A stretch of DNA of 64,000 bases from Pseudomonas sediminis (GCF_039555755.1 NZ_CP154631.1:868001-932000), one strand, 5' to 3'; shown: positions 17,293-26,361, numbered from the stretch's first letter. Notes: a model not told the origin generated them from the letters alone. A program made the numbers and translations.

Positions 17293-17731
17293 CTATGCGC
17301 TGGGCATCACCACCAGTAGCGGCCAGCGATCATGAATCCACTCGTACCCTGCAGGTGGTTCGGTCGTCACTACGTACACCCTTCTCTCCTCTCCTTCTCC
17401 GATCACTAGGCACTCGAGCGCGGCGCCCTCCGGAACGTCAAACCAGTGCGACACTCGATTCTTCTCGCCTGGCTGACCGTCTTTCTCCATGAAGCGCTGA
17501 ACCATGGCGTAACCACGACGAGGTCTGTACTTCTCCCAAGTACCAGCATGAATTGAGCTGAGCCTTGCCCAACCACCCTGAGGGCCACTTCCTGGCTCCT
17601 CCTTCCTACGCCCCCAGTGAATCCAGTCGAGCTGCCTGCTCTCCTCTAACAGCACCGGGATGGCTGCCTTCGGGTTAGGGAAATAGATCCTCCAAGTCTT
17701 GTCTGCCTCTCGGGCTTCTACGCCGACACAT
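17293..17731 (-). pseudogene. SRAP/YedK-like gene with an apparent frameshift at its start
   Basis: The main frame encodes an SRAP-type (HMCES/YedK, DUF159) protein: WIHWGRRKEEPG, GGWARLSSIHAG, RFMEKD, ERRVYVVTTEP and the catalytic-region IHDRWP. SRAP proteins crosslink to abasic sites through Cys2. An ATG at 17731 has a perfect AGGAG six bases upstream and reads Met-Cys, but then runs out of frame and stops after 18 codons. Adding one TG to the TGTG run would restore M-C-V-G-V-E joined to the body. So either two bases were lost by slippage or a longer, unusual start in the body frame (up to 17793) is used. It is divergent from the gene at 17816. Confidence 0.6.
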
Positions 17732-17815
17732 GCTGATCTCCTCACACAACAAACCCGGCCTATTGCACTAGACTCACTTCGCCAGGACGGCATCCCCTTC
17801 GAATGGAGTTCGAAA

Positions 17816-18310
17816 ATGCGCTACCTCAGATACCTCGCCATTTCTCTCGCCTCTTCACTGCTGACTGCCTATGCAGTGCTGTGGTTTATTGCCCCAGTCA
17901 CCGCCGAGTCCGCTCACACGGTTGTACGCCCACCTCTAAAAGTAGAGCACCACGAAGGGCAACTGCTGATTTGGGGCAGCTGGGAAACCGAGACGGGATA
18001 CGAGGCTCCAGGTACCAACGCAGTAGAGATACGTTGTTTTCAAACGACCGCACGATGCACTGAGGCGTACGCATCCATCCTTCATCACACCGAGGGCGAG
18101 GATCTCGAAGCCCAGGTATTCGACTACGCCGTTAAGACTTGGACGGACAGCCAAATACAGGCTGTGGCTGAGCACTGGATGGACTGTTTAGATCGGCGAC
18201 TTATGGTAGATCTCGCTACTGGGCAAGCCCGCCTGGAGTGGAGCCCAGGTTCGGAGGCAGGCTGCGATGGGGACACTGGATCTGCCGTGCTGGTTGGGGA
18301 TCCCCTTTAG
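17816..18310 (+). CDS. hypothetical exported or membrane-anchored protein
   Basis: This 164-residue protein starts at the ATG at 17816 (MRYLRYLAISLASSLLTAYA), chosen because it begins a proper signal or anchor helix with GGAG upstream; the frame is open further upstream but overlaps the SRAP-like gene. The mature part contains four cysteines (RCFQTTARCTEAY, MDCLDRR, AGCDGD), which suggests periplasmic disulfides. No family recognised. Confidence 0.55.
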   Translation: MRYLRYLAISLASSLLTAYAVLWFIAPVTAESAHTVVRPPLKVEHHEGQLLIWGSWETETGYEAPGTNAVEIRCFQTTARCTEAYASILHHTEGEDLEAQVFDYAVKTWTDSQIQAVAEHWMDCLDRRLMVDLATGQARLEWSPGSEAGCDGDTGSAVLVGDPL

Positions 18311-18382
18311 CACGAGCCTTTACCTGCCCAGCTGATCTACAGTAAGTATCACTTTCCGACACTTTCTGTGTACCGATCAGCT

Positions 18383-18955
18383 ATGACAGCGACCAATGCA
18401 CCCAGCCGCCAGCCTATAAGGCGTCTCTACGATGGCCTTGCGTCAATGGCGACACCCGAGCGGTACCTCTTCACTCCAGTAGACATGCGAAGCCTGGTGC
18501 CGGAAATCTCAGCTGATGCCTATCGCGCCTTGCTCAGCCGGGCTTCGAGGGAAGGCAAGCTAGAACGTATTTGTCGCGGCCTCTATCTGTACGTACCGGT
18601 GAAAGCAAACCTCGGCTCCCTCCTCTTCCATGGAGCCGCACGGCTACGAGCTGACGAACTCAACTACATCAGCTTAGAGACAGCACTGAGCGATGCCGGA
18701 GTGATCTCGCAAGTTCCCATCAACTGGATCACCGTCATGTCGTCCGGGCGCTCAAACACAATCAGCTGTGGACGGTTCGGCACAATCGAGTTTGTTCACA
18801 CGAAGAAAAAGCCTGCAGCCCTTGCCCCAGACCTCGACTACGACCAGCGCTGTCGGCTTTGGCGGGCGAAGCCAGCATTGGCGCTTCGGGACATGAAGGC
18901 AGCTAAAAGAAATCTCGATCTGGTTAACTGGGGCATCGCTGACGAGCTTGCATGA
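18383..18955 (+). CDS. AbiEi-like type IV antitoxin/abortive-infection regulator (orphan)
   Basis: This 190-residue protein has the N-terminal winged-helix region of AbiEi proteins (YLFTPVDMRSLVPEISADAY, LLSRASREGKLERICRGLYLY). The C-terminal antitoxin domain holds the ELNYISLETALSDAGV helix and an LRDMKAAKRNLDLVNWGIA end. AbiEi normally neutralises the nucleotidyltransferase toxin AbiEii encoded immediately downstream. Here no AbiEii follows, so this is a solitary regulator or a remnant. A GTG at 18368 could give a start five codons earlier. Confidence 0.75.
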   Translation: MTATNAPSRQPIRRLYDGLASMATPERYLFTPVDMRSLVPEISADAYRALLSRASREGKLERICRGLYLYVPVKANLGSLLFHGAARLRADELNYISLETALSDAGVISQVPINWITVMSSGRSNTISCGRFGTIEFVHTKKKPAALAPDLDYDQRCRLWRAKPALALRDMKAAKRNLDLVNWGIADELA

Positions 18956-19121
18956 GATCTCTCACTGCAACACATTCAGCCTCCACTGAAGGCTAACGCC
19001 TGAGAGCGGCCAGGATCGGTCATCCAGTACCTATATAGTTAGCCCGGCTCAGGCCATGGTCGAATAGTTACTGCTGATGCAGACTAGCTAGGCCCATTTT
19101 GCGAGCCCAAGGACGAGTGAT

Positions 19122-20477
19122 TTGAATATCAGACGTGAGATGACCGATGTAGAACTCTGCATCAATCTTGTACCGGAGGCGGGAGAGCACTACCGCCGTG
19201 CCTTGGACGTGATGTTTGCCTATCCGGACTATGCAAAGACCCAGTTTCGGATTGTGGTTGAGCATTTAACCTCGATGCTGGCCAAGCGCTTCCAAGTGGA
19301 AATCGACCAAGTTGCTCTATACGACGCAATCAACCAGTTGTTCGCAAGCCAAATTATCGACCATAGCCTGCGCTCTGATTTGCATGCCATACGCAAAGCT
19401 GGAAACGCAGTAGTCCACTCACAAGGAACCAGCACGCCAGGCTCAGTGGAGTCAGGTAGCAAGGAGGCTCATGGGGCAGGTGATTTGCAAGGCGCAGTTG
19501 ATGCTCGGAAGACCCTGATCGGGATATTCGAGAGCGTGTTCCTACTGCTCAACAGAGGCGAGAAGTTACCGGCTATTACCACCGTAGAAGTCGGAGACTT
19601 TACCAGCCAGCAGAAACTCTGGAAGGCGGTCACGACCTTGGACTTTGAGGCAAAAATGGCTGCTGGCCTAATTCTCGAGGCCCAGTCGATGTCCCCGATA
19701 AACAGGAGCGCACTAATTATTGGCCACAGCGAAGAAGTGCATAAGAATACGACTGTCCGAATGGCCGCTGAGCTGTACTGGGCAGCCGCTGAAATAAGTG
19801 CAGGGCTCGATAGATTTCGTTCTAGCGAGATACATTTAAAGGGCGGGAAAGAGGCTTGCCTGTTTAAGCTGGCGAACACAGAAGCTCTATACCGATATGC
19901 CCAACTAACTTTTGATAAAAGTGAGGGTGAAGAGAGCCATCGCCTGGGTGTAAAGGCATTGGAAATTGCAGCAACGCGGGGATACCCATCAGCCTGTGCG
20001 CTGTACGGTGATCATCTGCGTCAGAAAGGGCAGTTCGAAGACGCCCTGGTAATGCTTGAGGCAGCTTTGTCTAAGGGAGAACTCACTGCTTACGCTGGGT
20101 TGGCCTTTCTGTATCTCGAAAAGGAATCGTCCCTCTACTCTCCAGAGAAGGCTGAGCAGTGTCTTAAAGATGGTATCGCTAGAGATTGCCACCACAGCGA
20201 ATATCTGCTTGGCCGCTGGCTCTATGAAGGCAAAGAACTAAAAGAAGACAAGGCGCGGGGCCTTAAGCTCTTAGAGGCAGCTGCCGAAGACGGACATGGG
20301 TTGGCAAAAAACTATATCAATTTTTGCGTGGAAGACCGGCTAGCCAAGATGCTTCAGCAGCAGTTCCTGAATGCCCTTCCTTTCCTGGGGTCTAACGCCG
20401 ATGCGCCAAAACAGGGTCGGAACGAACCTTGCTCTTGCGGCTCGGGGAAAAAATACAAGAAGTGCTGCGGGACATGA
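19122..20477 (+). CDS. DUF4145-like / Sel1-repeat protein with C-terminal SEC-C zinc motif
   Basis: This 451-residue protein has three parts. Residues 1-120 resemble the DUF4145 helical domain (YRRALDVMFAYPDYAKTQFR, LHAIRKAGNAVVH), which is common in conflict-system proteins. Residues about 230-400 form TPR/Sel1-like helical repeats (YPSACALYGDHLRQKGQFEDAL). The end is a classical SEC-C zinc motif, RNEPCSCGSGKKYKKCC. The start may be the TTG at 19122 or the ATG at 19140. SEC-C tails occur in SecA and in many stand-alone proteins of mobile regions and are thought to mediate protein or RNA contacts. It is a single gene on the plus strand upstream of umuD; function unknown. Confidence 0.6.
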   Translation: MNIRREMTDVELCINLVPEAGEHYRRALDVMFAYPDYAKTQFRIVVEHLTSMLAKRFQVEIDQVALYDAINQLFASQIIDHSLRSDLHAIRKAGNAVVHSQGTSTPGSVESGSKEAHGAGDLQGAVDARKTLIGIFESVFLLLNRGEKLPAITTVEVGDFTSQQKLWKAVTTLDFEAKMAAGLILEAQSMSPINRSALIIGHSEEVHKNTTVRMAAELYWAAAEISAGLDRFRSSEIHLKGGKEACLFKLANTEALYRYAQLTFDKSEGEESHRLGVKALEIAATRGYPSACALYGDHLRQKGQFEDALVMLEAALSKGELTAYAGLAFLYLEKESSLYSPEKAEQCLKDGIARDCHHSEYLLGRWLYEGKELKEDKARGLKLLEAAAEDGHGLAKNYINFCVEDRLAKMLQQQFLNALPFLGSNADAPKQGRNEPCSCGSGKKYKKCCGT

Positions 20478-20625
20478 TGGTACAGCCTTTCAGGTTTGCA
20501 TTGATGCCCCCCTTGACAAGAGCGATTTAAGCGTTAGCTCAGCCCTATGCTCGATGGCCTCGGAGCGCTGTAGCGCCAACCGCCTATCACCAGCCCGATT
20601 GACCTTCGGATAGCCTTCGCAAATA

Positions 20626-20641
20626 CTGTGTTTATATACAG
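20626..20641 (+). promoter_or_regulatory. LexA (SOS) box of the umuDC operon
   Basis: CTGTGTTTATATACAG matches the CTGT-N8-ACAG LexA operator of gamma-proteobacteria and lies 19 bp upstream of the umuD start codon, so the operon should be DNA-damage inducible. Confidence 0.92.
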
Positions 20642-20659
20642 TATTCTATAGGTATTCCG

Positions 20660-21103
20660 ATGTCATCCCTTTCGATACTGGCCCGTGGCGAGCGCCTTCG
20701 TGAACGCCTGCTCACCGATGTGGCTACCGATCTACGTATCACAGGCTTCCAGTCCCCTGCCGAAGACGAGAAGGAAGAATGCCTGTCCCTCGACCGGCTC
20801 ACCGGACTTGGCGCCCCACACATCTGGGGTGTCCAGGTGTTGGACGACAGCCTTATTGGCTTCGGTATTTTTCGCGGGGATCGACTGATCGTGAACCGAG
20901 CGGCTAGCCACATCGACGACATGCTCGTGGTCGTAGATCTTGGCGGTGATGGTTACCGAGTGCGGCTAGCTCAGCGCGATATGTTTGGCGGTCGATGGTT
21001 GAAGGCAGCCGACCCCATCATTCCCGACGTGCAACTGGATGGAGAAGAGATCATCGAAGTCTGGGGTGTTGTCTCCTGGGTGGTCAGTCGTGTGTCGCCA
21101 TGA
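20660..21103 (+). CDS. umuD: UmuD/RulA-like S24 family protein, catalytic lysine not evident
   Basis: This 147-residue protein is the UmuD-type partner of polymerase V. The cleavage region reads ITGFQSPAEDE where canonical proteins have C/A-G-F-P-S-P-A, and the serine nucleophile is kept in LDDSLIGFGI. The stretch that normally carries the catalytic lysine (V-x-K-[KR]-L) reads YRVRL here, with no lysine, so self-cleavage may be impaired. The last strand, IIEVWGVVSWVV, is typical. It starts 19 bp after a LexA box and overlaps umuC by four bases (ATGA), as in rulAB/mucAB operons of plasmids and islands. Confidence 0.85.
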   Translation: MSSLSILARGERLRERLLTDVATDLRITGFQSPAEDEKEECLSLDRLTGLGAPHIWGVQVLDDSLIGFGIFRGDRLIVNRAASHIDDMLVVVDLGGDGYRVRLAQRDMFGGRWLKAADPIIPDVQLDGEEIIEVWGVVSWVVSRVSP

Positions 21104-21219
21104 CCAAATCACCTCGAGTGTTCGCGCTCATCGACTGCAACTCGTTCTACTGCAGCTGTGAGCGGATCTGCCAACCTGCGTTAAAGCGTCGGCCCGTAGT
21201 AGTGCTATCGAATAACGAT
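21100..21219 (+). pseudogene. umuC: umuC (rulB-type) 5' fragment, interrupted after codon 40
   Basis: The first 40 codons of the Y-family polymerase V catalytic subunit are present: FALIDCNSFYCSCER, with the first metal-binding aspartate, and RPVVVLSNND. The continuation G-C-I-I-A-R-S is found 9.4 kb away at 30626. At this end the frame runs into inserted DNA and stops at 21238-21240. Insertion hits the conserved SNNDGC motif exactly. Disruption of rulB by tyrosine-recombinase elements has been reported in Pseudomonas, and this arrangement fits that pattern. Confidence 0.93.
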
Positions 21220-21239
21220 CTGAGGGGTGGGAATCGTTA
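21213..21239. repeat. inverted arms at the left end of the recombinase element (candidate crossover site)
   Basis: TAACGAT and ATCGTTA face each other across 13 bp. The left arm is umuC sequence and the right arm is element sequence. AACGAT recurs at the right junction (30620-30625). Short inverted arms flanking a spacer are typical recognition sites of tyrosine recombinases. Confidence 0.6.
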
Positions 21240-21338
21240 GTAAATCCTGTAGAGTCCGCGCCACCTTCTGAACCCCTCTGGAACAGCAGTTTCCAGGCTT
21301 CATAAGGCAATCCATTGGAAGTGTTTTAGGGCAGCGGC

Positions 21339-22496
21339 ATGAGGCTGGTATTCGCAACAAAAGACCTAGCATTAGCAGGTCGATCCTTTGAAGGCTTTCC
21401 GTTGCTGATTGGGTCAGAGGGATGGCCAGTCGAGCCAGCTCAATCCTTCCTTTGGCACACGCTTATCGAGTCAGGTGAGGCCCTAAGCGATTTGACTTGG
21501 GAAGCCTATGGACGGCGTCTGTACGATTACTTTGCCTTCCTGGAAGCCAATGGATTGGGCTGGGACGAGGAAAGCCCGGCTCACGGTCTGAGTGCTCTGT
21601 CGAGGTACAGGGATTGGTCGAGCGGAGAATTAGCACTTGATCCCGGCACGGTGAACAATCGTCTGGCCTTGATCGTGAGGTTCTACCGATGGGCTAAGCA
21701 GCGCAACCTGATAACTGTGCTGCCCTTCGGTGAGAAAAGGGTAAGAGTTGCCCAACATTCCGGTCTTCTCAGTCATATCGCTCTGCCCGGAGCCGAGAGC
21801 ACGAAAGTTTCGGTGATGGTTCGCGACCGAAAGCGCTTGACCAAATTCCTGACCAAGGATCAAGTCAAGGTATGCCTTGCCCTGGATACCGATCCAAGCC
21901 ACCAGATATTGTTCCACCTCATGGTGCGTACCGGCCTTCGCTCCTGTGAAGCGAGGTCTTTTCCTCTCAAATATGTGTTCAACCCCAGGTTGAAGAAGGG
22001 ACTGCGCCCAAGGCAAATGATCAGTGTTGCTCTTGATCCTTCAGACATGCATATCAAGTACGACCGGCCTAGAACTATCGACGTGCCATGGTCGTTGATG
22101 GAGAGCATGTGGTCTTACTCCCTTCACCAACGAGAGGTTCGTAAGTCCAATGGTGATGGACGTGTTACCGCGCTGCTGCTGACTAATGAAGGCAGGCATT
22201 ATTCAAAAGATTCCGTAGTGGACGTTATGAAGTCCTATGAAAGAAAGTGCGGTTTCTATGTTCGGGCCCACATGCTACGCCACACCTATGGGACTTATAC
22301 CTTGCTTGCTCTTCGAAAAAGCAAAGAGTTTGAAGGTGAGCCATTGTTGTATGTCCGAGATAGGCTGGGGCATTCAGATGTGCAAACAACTATGATCTAT
22401 TTGCATCTCATAAACCAGCTTGAAGCCCAATCCGTCCTTGCTCACGAGGACGAAATTGACATGATGTTTATGACTGATTCGGTTTCGCGTATTTGA
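21339..22496 (+). CDS. tyrosine recombinase, first of the trio
   Basis: This 385-residue integrase has an N-terminal SAM-like core-binding domain (residues 50-115; TWEAYGRRLYDYFAFLEANG) and a catalytic domain with the full active-site set: Arg in MVRTGLRSCEARSF, H-x-x-R in AHMLRHTYGT, His in RLGHSDVQTT and the nucleophile in MIYLHL. All catalytic residues are present, so it should be active. It reads away from the umuC junction and is followed 10 bp later by the second recombinase. This one most probably performs strand exchange at the umuC site. Confidence 0.92.
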   Translation: MRLVFATKDLALAGRSFEGFPLLIGSEGWPVEPAQSFLWHTLIESGEALSDLTWEAYGRRLYDYFAFLEANGLGWDEESPAHGLSALSRYRDWSSGELALDPGTVNNRLALIVRFYRWAKQRNLITVLPFGEKRVRVAQHSGLLSHIALPGAESTKVSVMVRDRKRLTKFLTKDQVKVCLALDTDPSHQILFHLMVRTGLRSCEARSFPLKYVFNPRLKKGLRPRQMISVALDPSDMHIKYDRPRTIDVPWSLMESMWSYSLHQREVRKSNGDGRVTALLLTNEGRHYSKDSVVDVMKSYERKCGFYVRAHMLRHTYGTYTLLALRKSKEFEGEPLLYVRDRLGHSDVQTTMIYLHLINQLEAQSVLAHEDEIDMMFMTDSVSRI

Positions 22497-22506
22497 GGTA
22501 GCACCA

Positions 22507-24114
22507 TTGGCTCGGCAAAAAAGCTACAAGGCGGTTATGCGGTCGGTTACAAAAGGATTCGAGGCTGTCGAAGATGATATCAAGATTGACCTGCCGAGAA
22601 ACCCGAGAAACCACAGGCAACTCGATCATACGAAATATTTAGGCTTGGGCTTCGACGCTTGGGCAATTCAAAGTCTTCACGTTATCAAAGCTTTGCTACA
22701 AGGAGGAAACTTCTCAGTGACGACCTTGATTGGTTACTCTACGAACGGGCTGAGATTTTTTATAAATTTCTTGAGTGGAGGTTCGGTCAAGTCGCCACCT
22801 GCAACGCCAAACAGTCTTACCAAAAGCCACTTGGATCGATACGTCTCTTGGCTGAGGCTAAAATACCCTAACGGCTCGACAGCCAAGAATTACTATACTA
22901 GCTTCAAGTCGTTAGTTGTTGTTTTGGCTGAATATGGATTTATTGAAGTTAATCTTGACGATCTTTTGCCCCTCAATCCATTTCCTAATAATTCGCAGAG
23001 CACTAAAGATGCAGATCCGCTCACCTTGGGTGAAATGCAAAGGCTGATTGGCGCTTTGAAGTCAGATCTTATTGCCATCCATAAGGGTACATTCCTTGGA
23101 AATGGCGCGGAGGCGATGGCTGTATTGCTACTAATTACTGCGGCAAGGTCTGGAATCAATACTACGCCGCTCTTGGAGATGAAAAGGGATGCCCTACAGC
23201 CTCACCCATTTATTCCTAATCTCAGGTTGATTACTACCGTCAAACGTCGAGGTAAAGGCGCACAGAGCAAAACAATCCGTCAGACTAATCTGCTAGATGA
23301 GTACAGTGCTATTCCCCTGGATGGGGTGGCAGTCCTCAATAAGGCGCTGGAGATTTCTAAGCCACTCGTAGCACTGGCACCTGATGAAATATCTTCATGT
23401 GTGTGGTTATATCGCTCGGGCCAGCCTGGCCGCTCGAACGACATCGTTACCCTTACACCCGGTGCTTTATATGTCACGGCAAAAAGCATTTGTGAGCGTC
23501 ATGCGCTTCAGGATGATCAAGGCAATCGGCTAAATGTCACGCTTAGTCGGCTGCGAAAGACTATGGAAAGCCGTTTGTGGAAACTGAGCGGTGGCGACAT
23601 TATAGAAGTTTCCTCCGTTATGGGTCATACCCCTGGTGTCGCCGATAATCACTATTTGAAAATCAACGATGAGATCAAGGTCGACGGGGCGACATTTGTT
23701 GGGGAGGCTTTTCCGGACAAACTACGTGGCATAAACGTTATACCAACCCCACCAGGCGGCTGCAAAGATAGCCTTTACGGTAGTCTGGCACCAAAGGATG
23801 GCGTCAATCATTGTTCTGAATTCATCCACTGCCTCGGTTGCCCTAGCTATGCAATTGTAGGCACCTTGGAGGACTTATACCGGCTGTTCAGCTACCAACA
23901 ATTCTTGTATGCAGAAGTCGAATACTTTCTCACGGACGAGTGGGGCGCATGGCGCAAGCGTCAGTTTGACTATATTCGATTGATAGATGATTTCACCCAG
24001 AAGTTTGATCTTGCATTGGTTTCGCAAGCAAGGGCTCAGGCTGAGTCATCTCCGCACTTGTTCTGGGCTAAAAAAATCGAGTTCATGAAGAAAAAATTGG
24101 GCGGCGAAATTTGA
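22507..24114 (+). CDS. tyrosine recombinase-like protein, second of the trio
   Basis: This 535-residue phage-integrase-family protein starts at a TTG. The catalytic half shows TAARSGINTTPLLEM (first Arg), LSRLRKTMESRLWK at the box-II position and SVMGHTPGVADNHYLK with the C-terminal His and Tyr. The histidine of the H-x-x-R box is not obvious, so catalysis may be weaker than in its neighbours. A Cys-containing C-terminal region follows (CSEFIHCLGCPSYA). It overlaps the third recombinase start by four bases, which indicates coupled expression. Confidence 0.85.
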   Translation: MARQKSYKAVMRSVTKGFEAVEDDIKIDLPRNPRNHRQLDHTKYLGLGFDAWAIQSLHVIKALLQGGNFSVTTLIGYSTNGLRFFINFLSGGSVKSPPATPNSLTKSHLDRYVSWLRLKYPNGSTAKNYYTSFKSLVVVLAEYGFIEVNLDDLLPLNPFPNNSQSTKDADPLTLGEMQRLIGALKSDLIAIHKGTFLGNGAEAMAVLLLITAARSGINTTPLLEMKRDALQPHPFIPNLRLITTVKRRGKGAQSKTIRQTNLLDEYSAIPLDGVAVLNKALEISKPLVALAPDEISSCVWLYRSGQPGRSNDIVTLTPGALYVTAKSICERHALQDDQGNRLNVTLSRLRKTMESRLWKLSGGDIIEVSSVMGHTPGVADNHYLKINDEIKVDGATFVGEAFPDKLRGINVIPTPPGGCKDSLYGSLAPKDGVNHCSEFIHCLGCPSYAIVGTLEDLYRLFSYQQFLYAEVEYFLTDEWGAWRKRQFDYIRLIDDFTQKFDLALVSQARAQAESSPHLFWAKKIEFMKKKLGGEI

Positions 24115-25952
24115 GCATAAGAACCACGAATGCGGTGTTAAAGGCATATGATGTCCTCATCGCACAGCCAGTTTCAGCGAATGGTCTAAGTCCCGCAGAG
24201 CGGGATGCAATCGTGATCAGCGCTATCGTTAATGAAGATGGAGAAACCTTCGTTCTTAGCAGGTTTGGCGATGCACAGTGGGATCTTCGCCCGTTTTTTG
24301 ATCAGGCCAATATTGCTCATTCTTATAAATTCATCAACTGGGATATGGGCATGCCTCGGGCGCTTATTGATGACTGCAAAGCTGTTGCTTATGCTTGGTT
24401 TAAAAGAGGAATGCCTAGATCCAAACCTCCTATCGCACGGGGCATTACTACTTTCGCCGTCGTCAGCGTGATGCCTTTTGTTCGCTGGTTAAACAATCTA
24501 GGAGTTTCAAGCTTTGCAGATGTCCGTCCGATCCATGTCAGCAATTACGTTCATCATTGCAAATATGAATTGAAGTTAAGGCCTCTCCCGCTGTATGGGC
24601 GATTACGGGTTATTGATTTTCTTTGGGTGTTTTCTGTCGACACGATGTTTCCCATTCAGAGTTATCCTTGGGGTAATTCGACATTGTGGCGGATTTGTGG
24701 GGTCGCGAATGTAAAAGGGTTGGGTGCTGCCACTAAAAACGTCGGGCGAACAGATATCATTCCTCATGATGAACAATCTAGGATTTTCAACTATTGCGAA
24801 AGCATTGTCCGGGAGATGAAGGCCGAATTGGCAGTCAATGGTATTGGATATCATCCTAGTGATGAACGGATGGCAATTCGTTGCAGAGATGCTGTTCTGT
24901 ATATAGTTTCAATCACTAGCGGCATGCGCAATGACGAGGCAATTGGAATTGAGGTTGGCGCTTGGCGCAAAGAGTTAAGAAATGGAATTAATTTTTGCTG
25001 GGTGACCACAGTCGAGCACAAGACAGGTAAAGGCCAAGTCGAATATCTTGTGCCAGAACTAACGATTGAAGCTTTAAGTCTTTTGGCAAAATATTCAGCA
25101 CCCATCAGAAAAGAGCTGGATGAAGAGATTAGACAGCTTGCAAGCAATCGGGATTTTTCGTATTCAACTGAACATCTCCTTAGGCTCGAAAAAGCCCGAA
25201 AAGACGCGAATAAACTATTTTTGGGACGAAACACACAAGGAGGGAAAGTTCAGGAAAGCCATCATGTTGAGGCTCTCAGCGGGCAAGCATCCAATGCTGC
25301 GTTTGACCGTATAGCTAAAGCCGCTGGAAGCGATTGGCCGTTGAGGACGCATCAATGCAGGCGAACATATGCAAGATGCTTTGTAGAATCCCGTATGGGC
25401 CGCACTTCATTGATCTACCTCAAATGGCAGTTCAAACACAGCAGCATGAGTATGACCCAACTCTATGCATCCAATCCGCAGCAAGACCTGACTCTCTTTG
25501 ATGAGATCTTCCAGCAGATGACAGAGTTTAAAATTGACCTGATCGAATCATGGCTCGATGATCAGCCACTGGCAGGGGGCGCTGGCGAAAAGATTGTGGA
25601 ATTGCGGGCAATTCCAATCAAGGATAGAGCTGCTTTGCTTGCCCAGACCGCCCCACATGCCAACATTCGTGCGACTGGACACGGCTGGTGCATCGCCACA
25701 GAGCGGGGCTGCGGAGGTGCTGGTCTATACGAAGCCACACGGTGTCCAGGGTGCAAAAATTCGGTGATCGATGAAGTCTTCGCCAGCACTTGGCAGGACA
25801 TCTACATTCAACAGCGAGAGCTGATAAAAATTGAGGATGCAGGCCCGGCTGTTAGGCAGCGCGCAGAACGCGACTTGCAGGTTGCACTAGATGTAATTAC
25901 CAGCCTTGGCCTTTCTCCAGTTGAGGAAATGGAGGAGGCGGCAAATGACTAG
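24111..25952 (+). CDS. tyrosine recombinase-like protein, third of the trio
   Basis: This 613-residue phage-integrase-family protein starts at TTG 24111 inside the end of the previous gene. It has the Arg in SITSGMRNDEAIG, the H-x-x-R box in LRTHQCRRTYARC, and His plus Tyr in FKHSSMSMTQLYA. The C-terminus carries a possible zinc site (CIATERGCGGAG, TRCPGCKNSV). Codon use in this and the preceding gene is more AT-rich than in the host core, a sign of foreign origin. It probably acts with the other two at the element ends. Confidence 0.85.
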   Translation: MSIRTTNAVLKAYDVLIAQPVSANGLSPAERDAIVISAIVNEDGETFVLSRFGDAQWDLRPFFDQANIAHSYKFINWDMGMPRALIDDCKAVAYAWFKRGMPRSKPPIARGITTFAVVSVMPFVRWLNNLGVSSFADVRPIHVSNYVHHCKYELKLRPLPLYGRLRVIDFLWVFSVDTMFPIQSYPWGNSTLWRICGVANVKGLGAATKNVGRTDIIPHDEQSRIFNYCESIVREMKAELAVNGIGYHPSDERMAIRCRDAVLYIVSITSGMRNDEAIGIEVGAWRKELRNGINFCWVTTVEHKTGKGQVEYLVPELTIEALSLLAKYSAPIRKELDEEIRQLASNRDFSYSTEHLLRLEKARKDANKLFLGRNTQGGKVQESHHVEALSGQASNAAFDRIAKAAGSDWPLRTHQCRRTYARCFVESRMGRTSLIYLKWQFKHSSMSMTQLYASNPQQDLTLFDEIFQQMTEFKIDLIESWLDDQPLAGGAGEKIVELRAIPIKDRAALLAQTAPHANIRATGHGWCIATERGCGGAGLYEATRCPGCKNSVIDEVFASTWQDIYIQQRELIKIEDAGPAVRQRAERDLQVALDVITSLGLSPVEEMEEAAND

Positions 25953-26361
25953 ACAGGCGGTGGGCCCTGACTCTCCTATTCGCTCCAGGTCGAAGACACT
26001 CGCCGCGCTCAACAAGGTCGTCGACGATCTCATTGCTGGTGACGGAAAGCTTTCCATCACATCCGTTGCCCGTGCCGCAGGTGTGACTCCGGGACTCATC
26101 CATAACACTTACCCAAGCATAGCGGAAAGGATTCGCAACATCGTTGGCAAGTCGGTGCGAGCCCAGCGAGACTCTAAGCATCAAGCGTTGATGAGCGAGA
26201 AAGAAAAGAACAGGGTGCTCCGTGCAGAGAATGATCAGCTTTTAGCGGAGGTAGCTCGGCTGGCTTCGGTTAACCAGCGACTAATATTCGAGATGATTCA
26301 GCTGAAGGCGGTTGCCAACGGTAAGGTCACCGCACTCCCTCTGAAACCAGGGCCCAACTAG
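25945..26361 (+). CDS. small HTH/coiled-coil accessory protein of the recombinase trio (DUF6262-like)
   Basis: This 138-residue protein has its start chosen at ATG 25945, behind GGAGGAGG and overlapping the third recombinase. Residues 25-60 form a helix-turn-helix (KLSITSVARAAGVTPGLIHN). The C-terminal half is a coiled coil (EKEKNRVLRAENDQLLAEVA). The shape resembles the small DNA-binding partner found beside recombinase trios such as TnpC of Tn554. It probably helps assemble the recombination complex. The family name is given with caution. Confidence 0.7.
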   Translation: MTRQAVGPDSPIRSRSKTLAALNKVVDDLIAGDGKLSITSVARAAGVTPGLIHNTYPSIAERIRNIVGKSVRAQRDSKHQALMSEKEKNRVLRAENDQLLAEVARLASVNQRLIFEMIQLKAVANGKVTALPLKPGPN

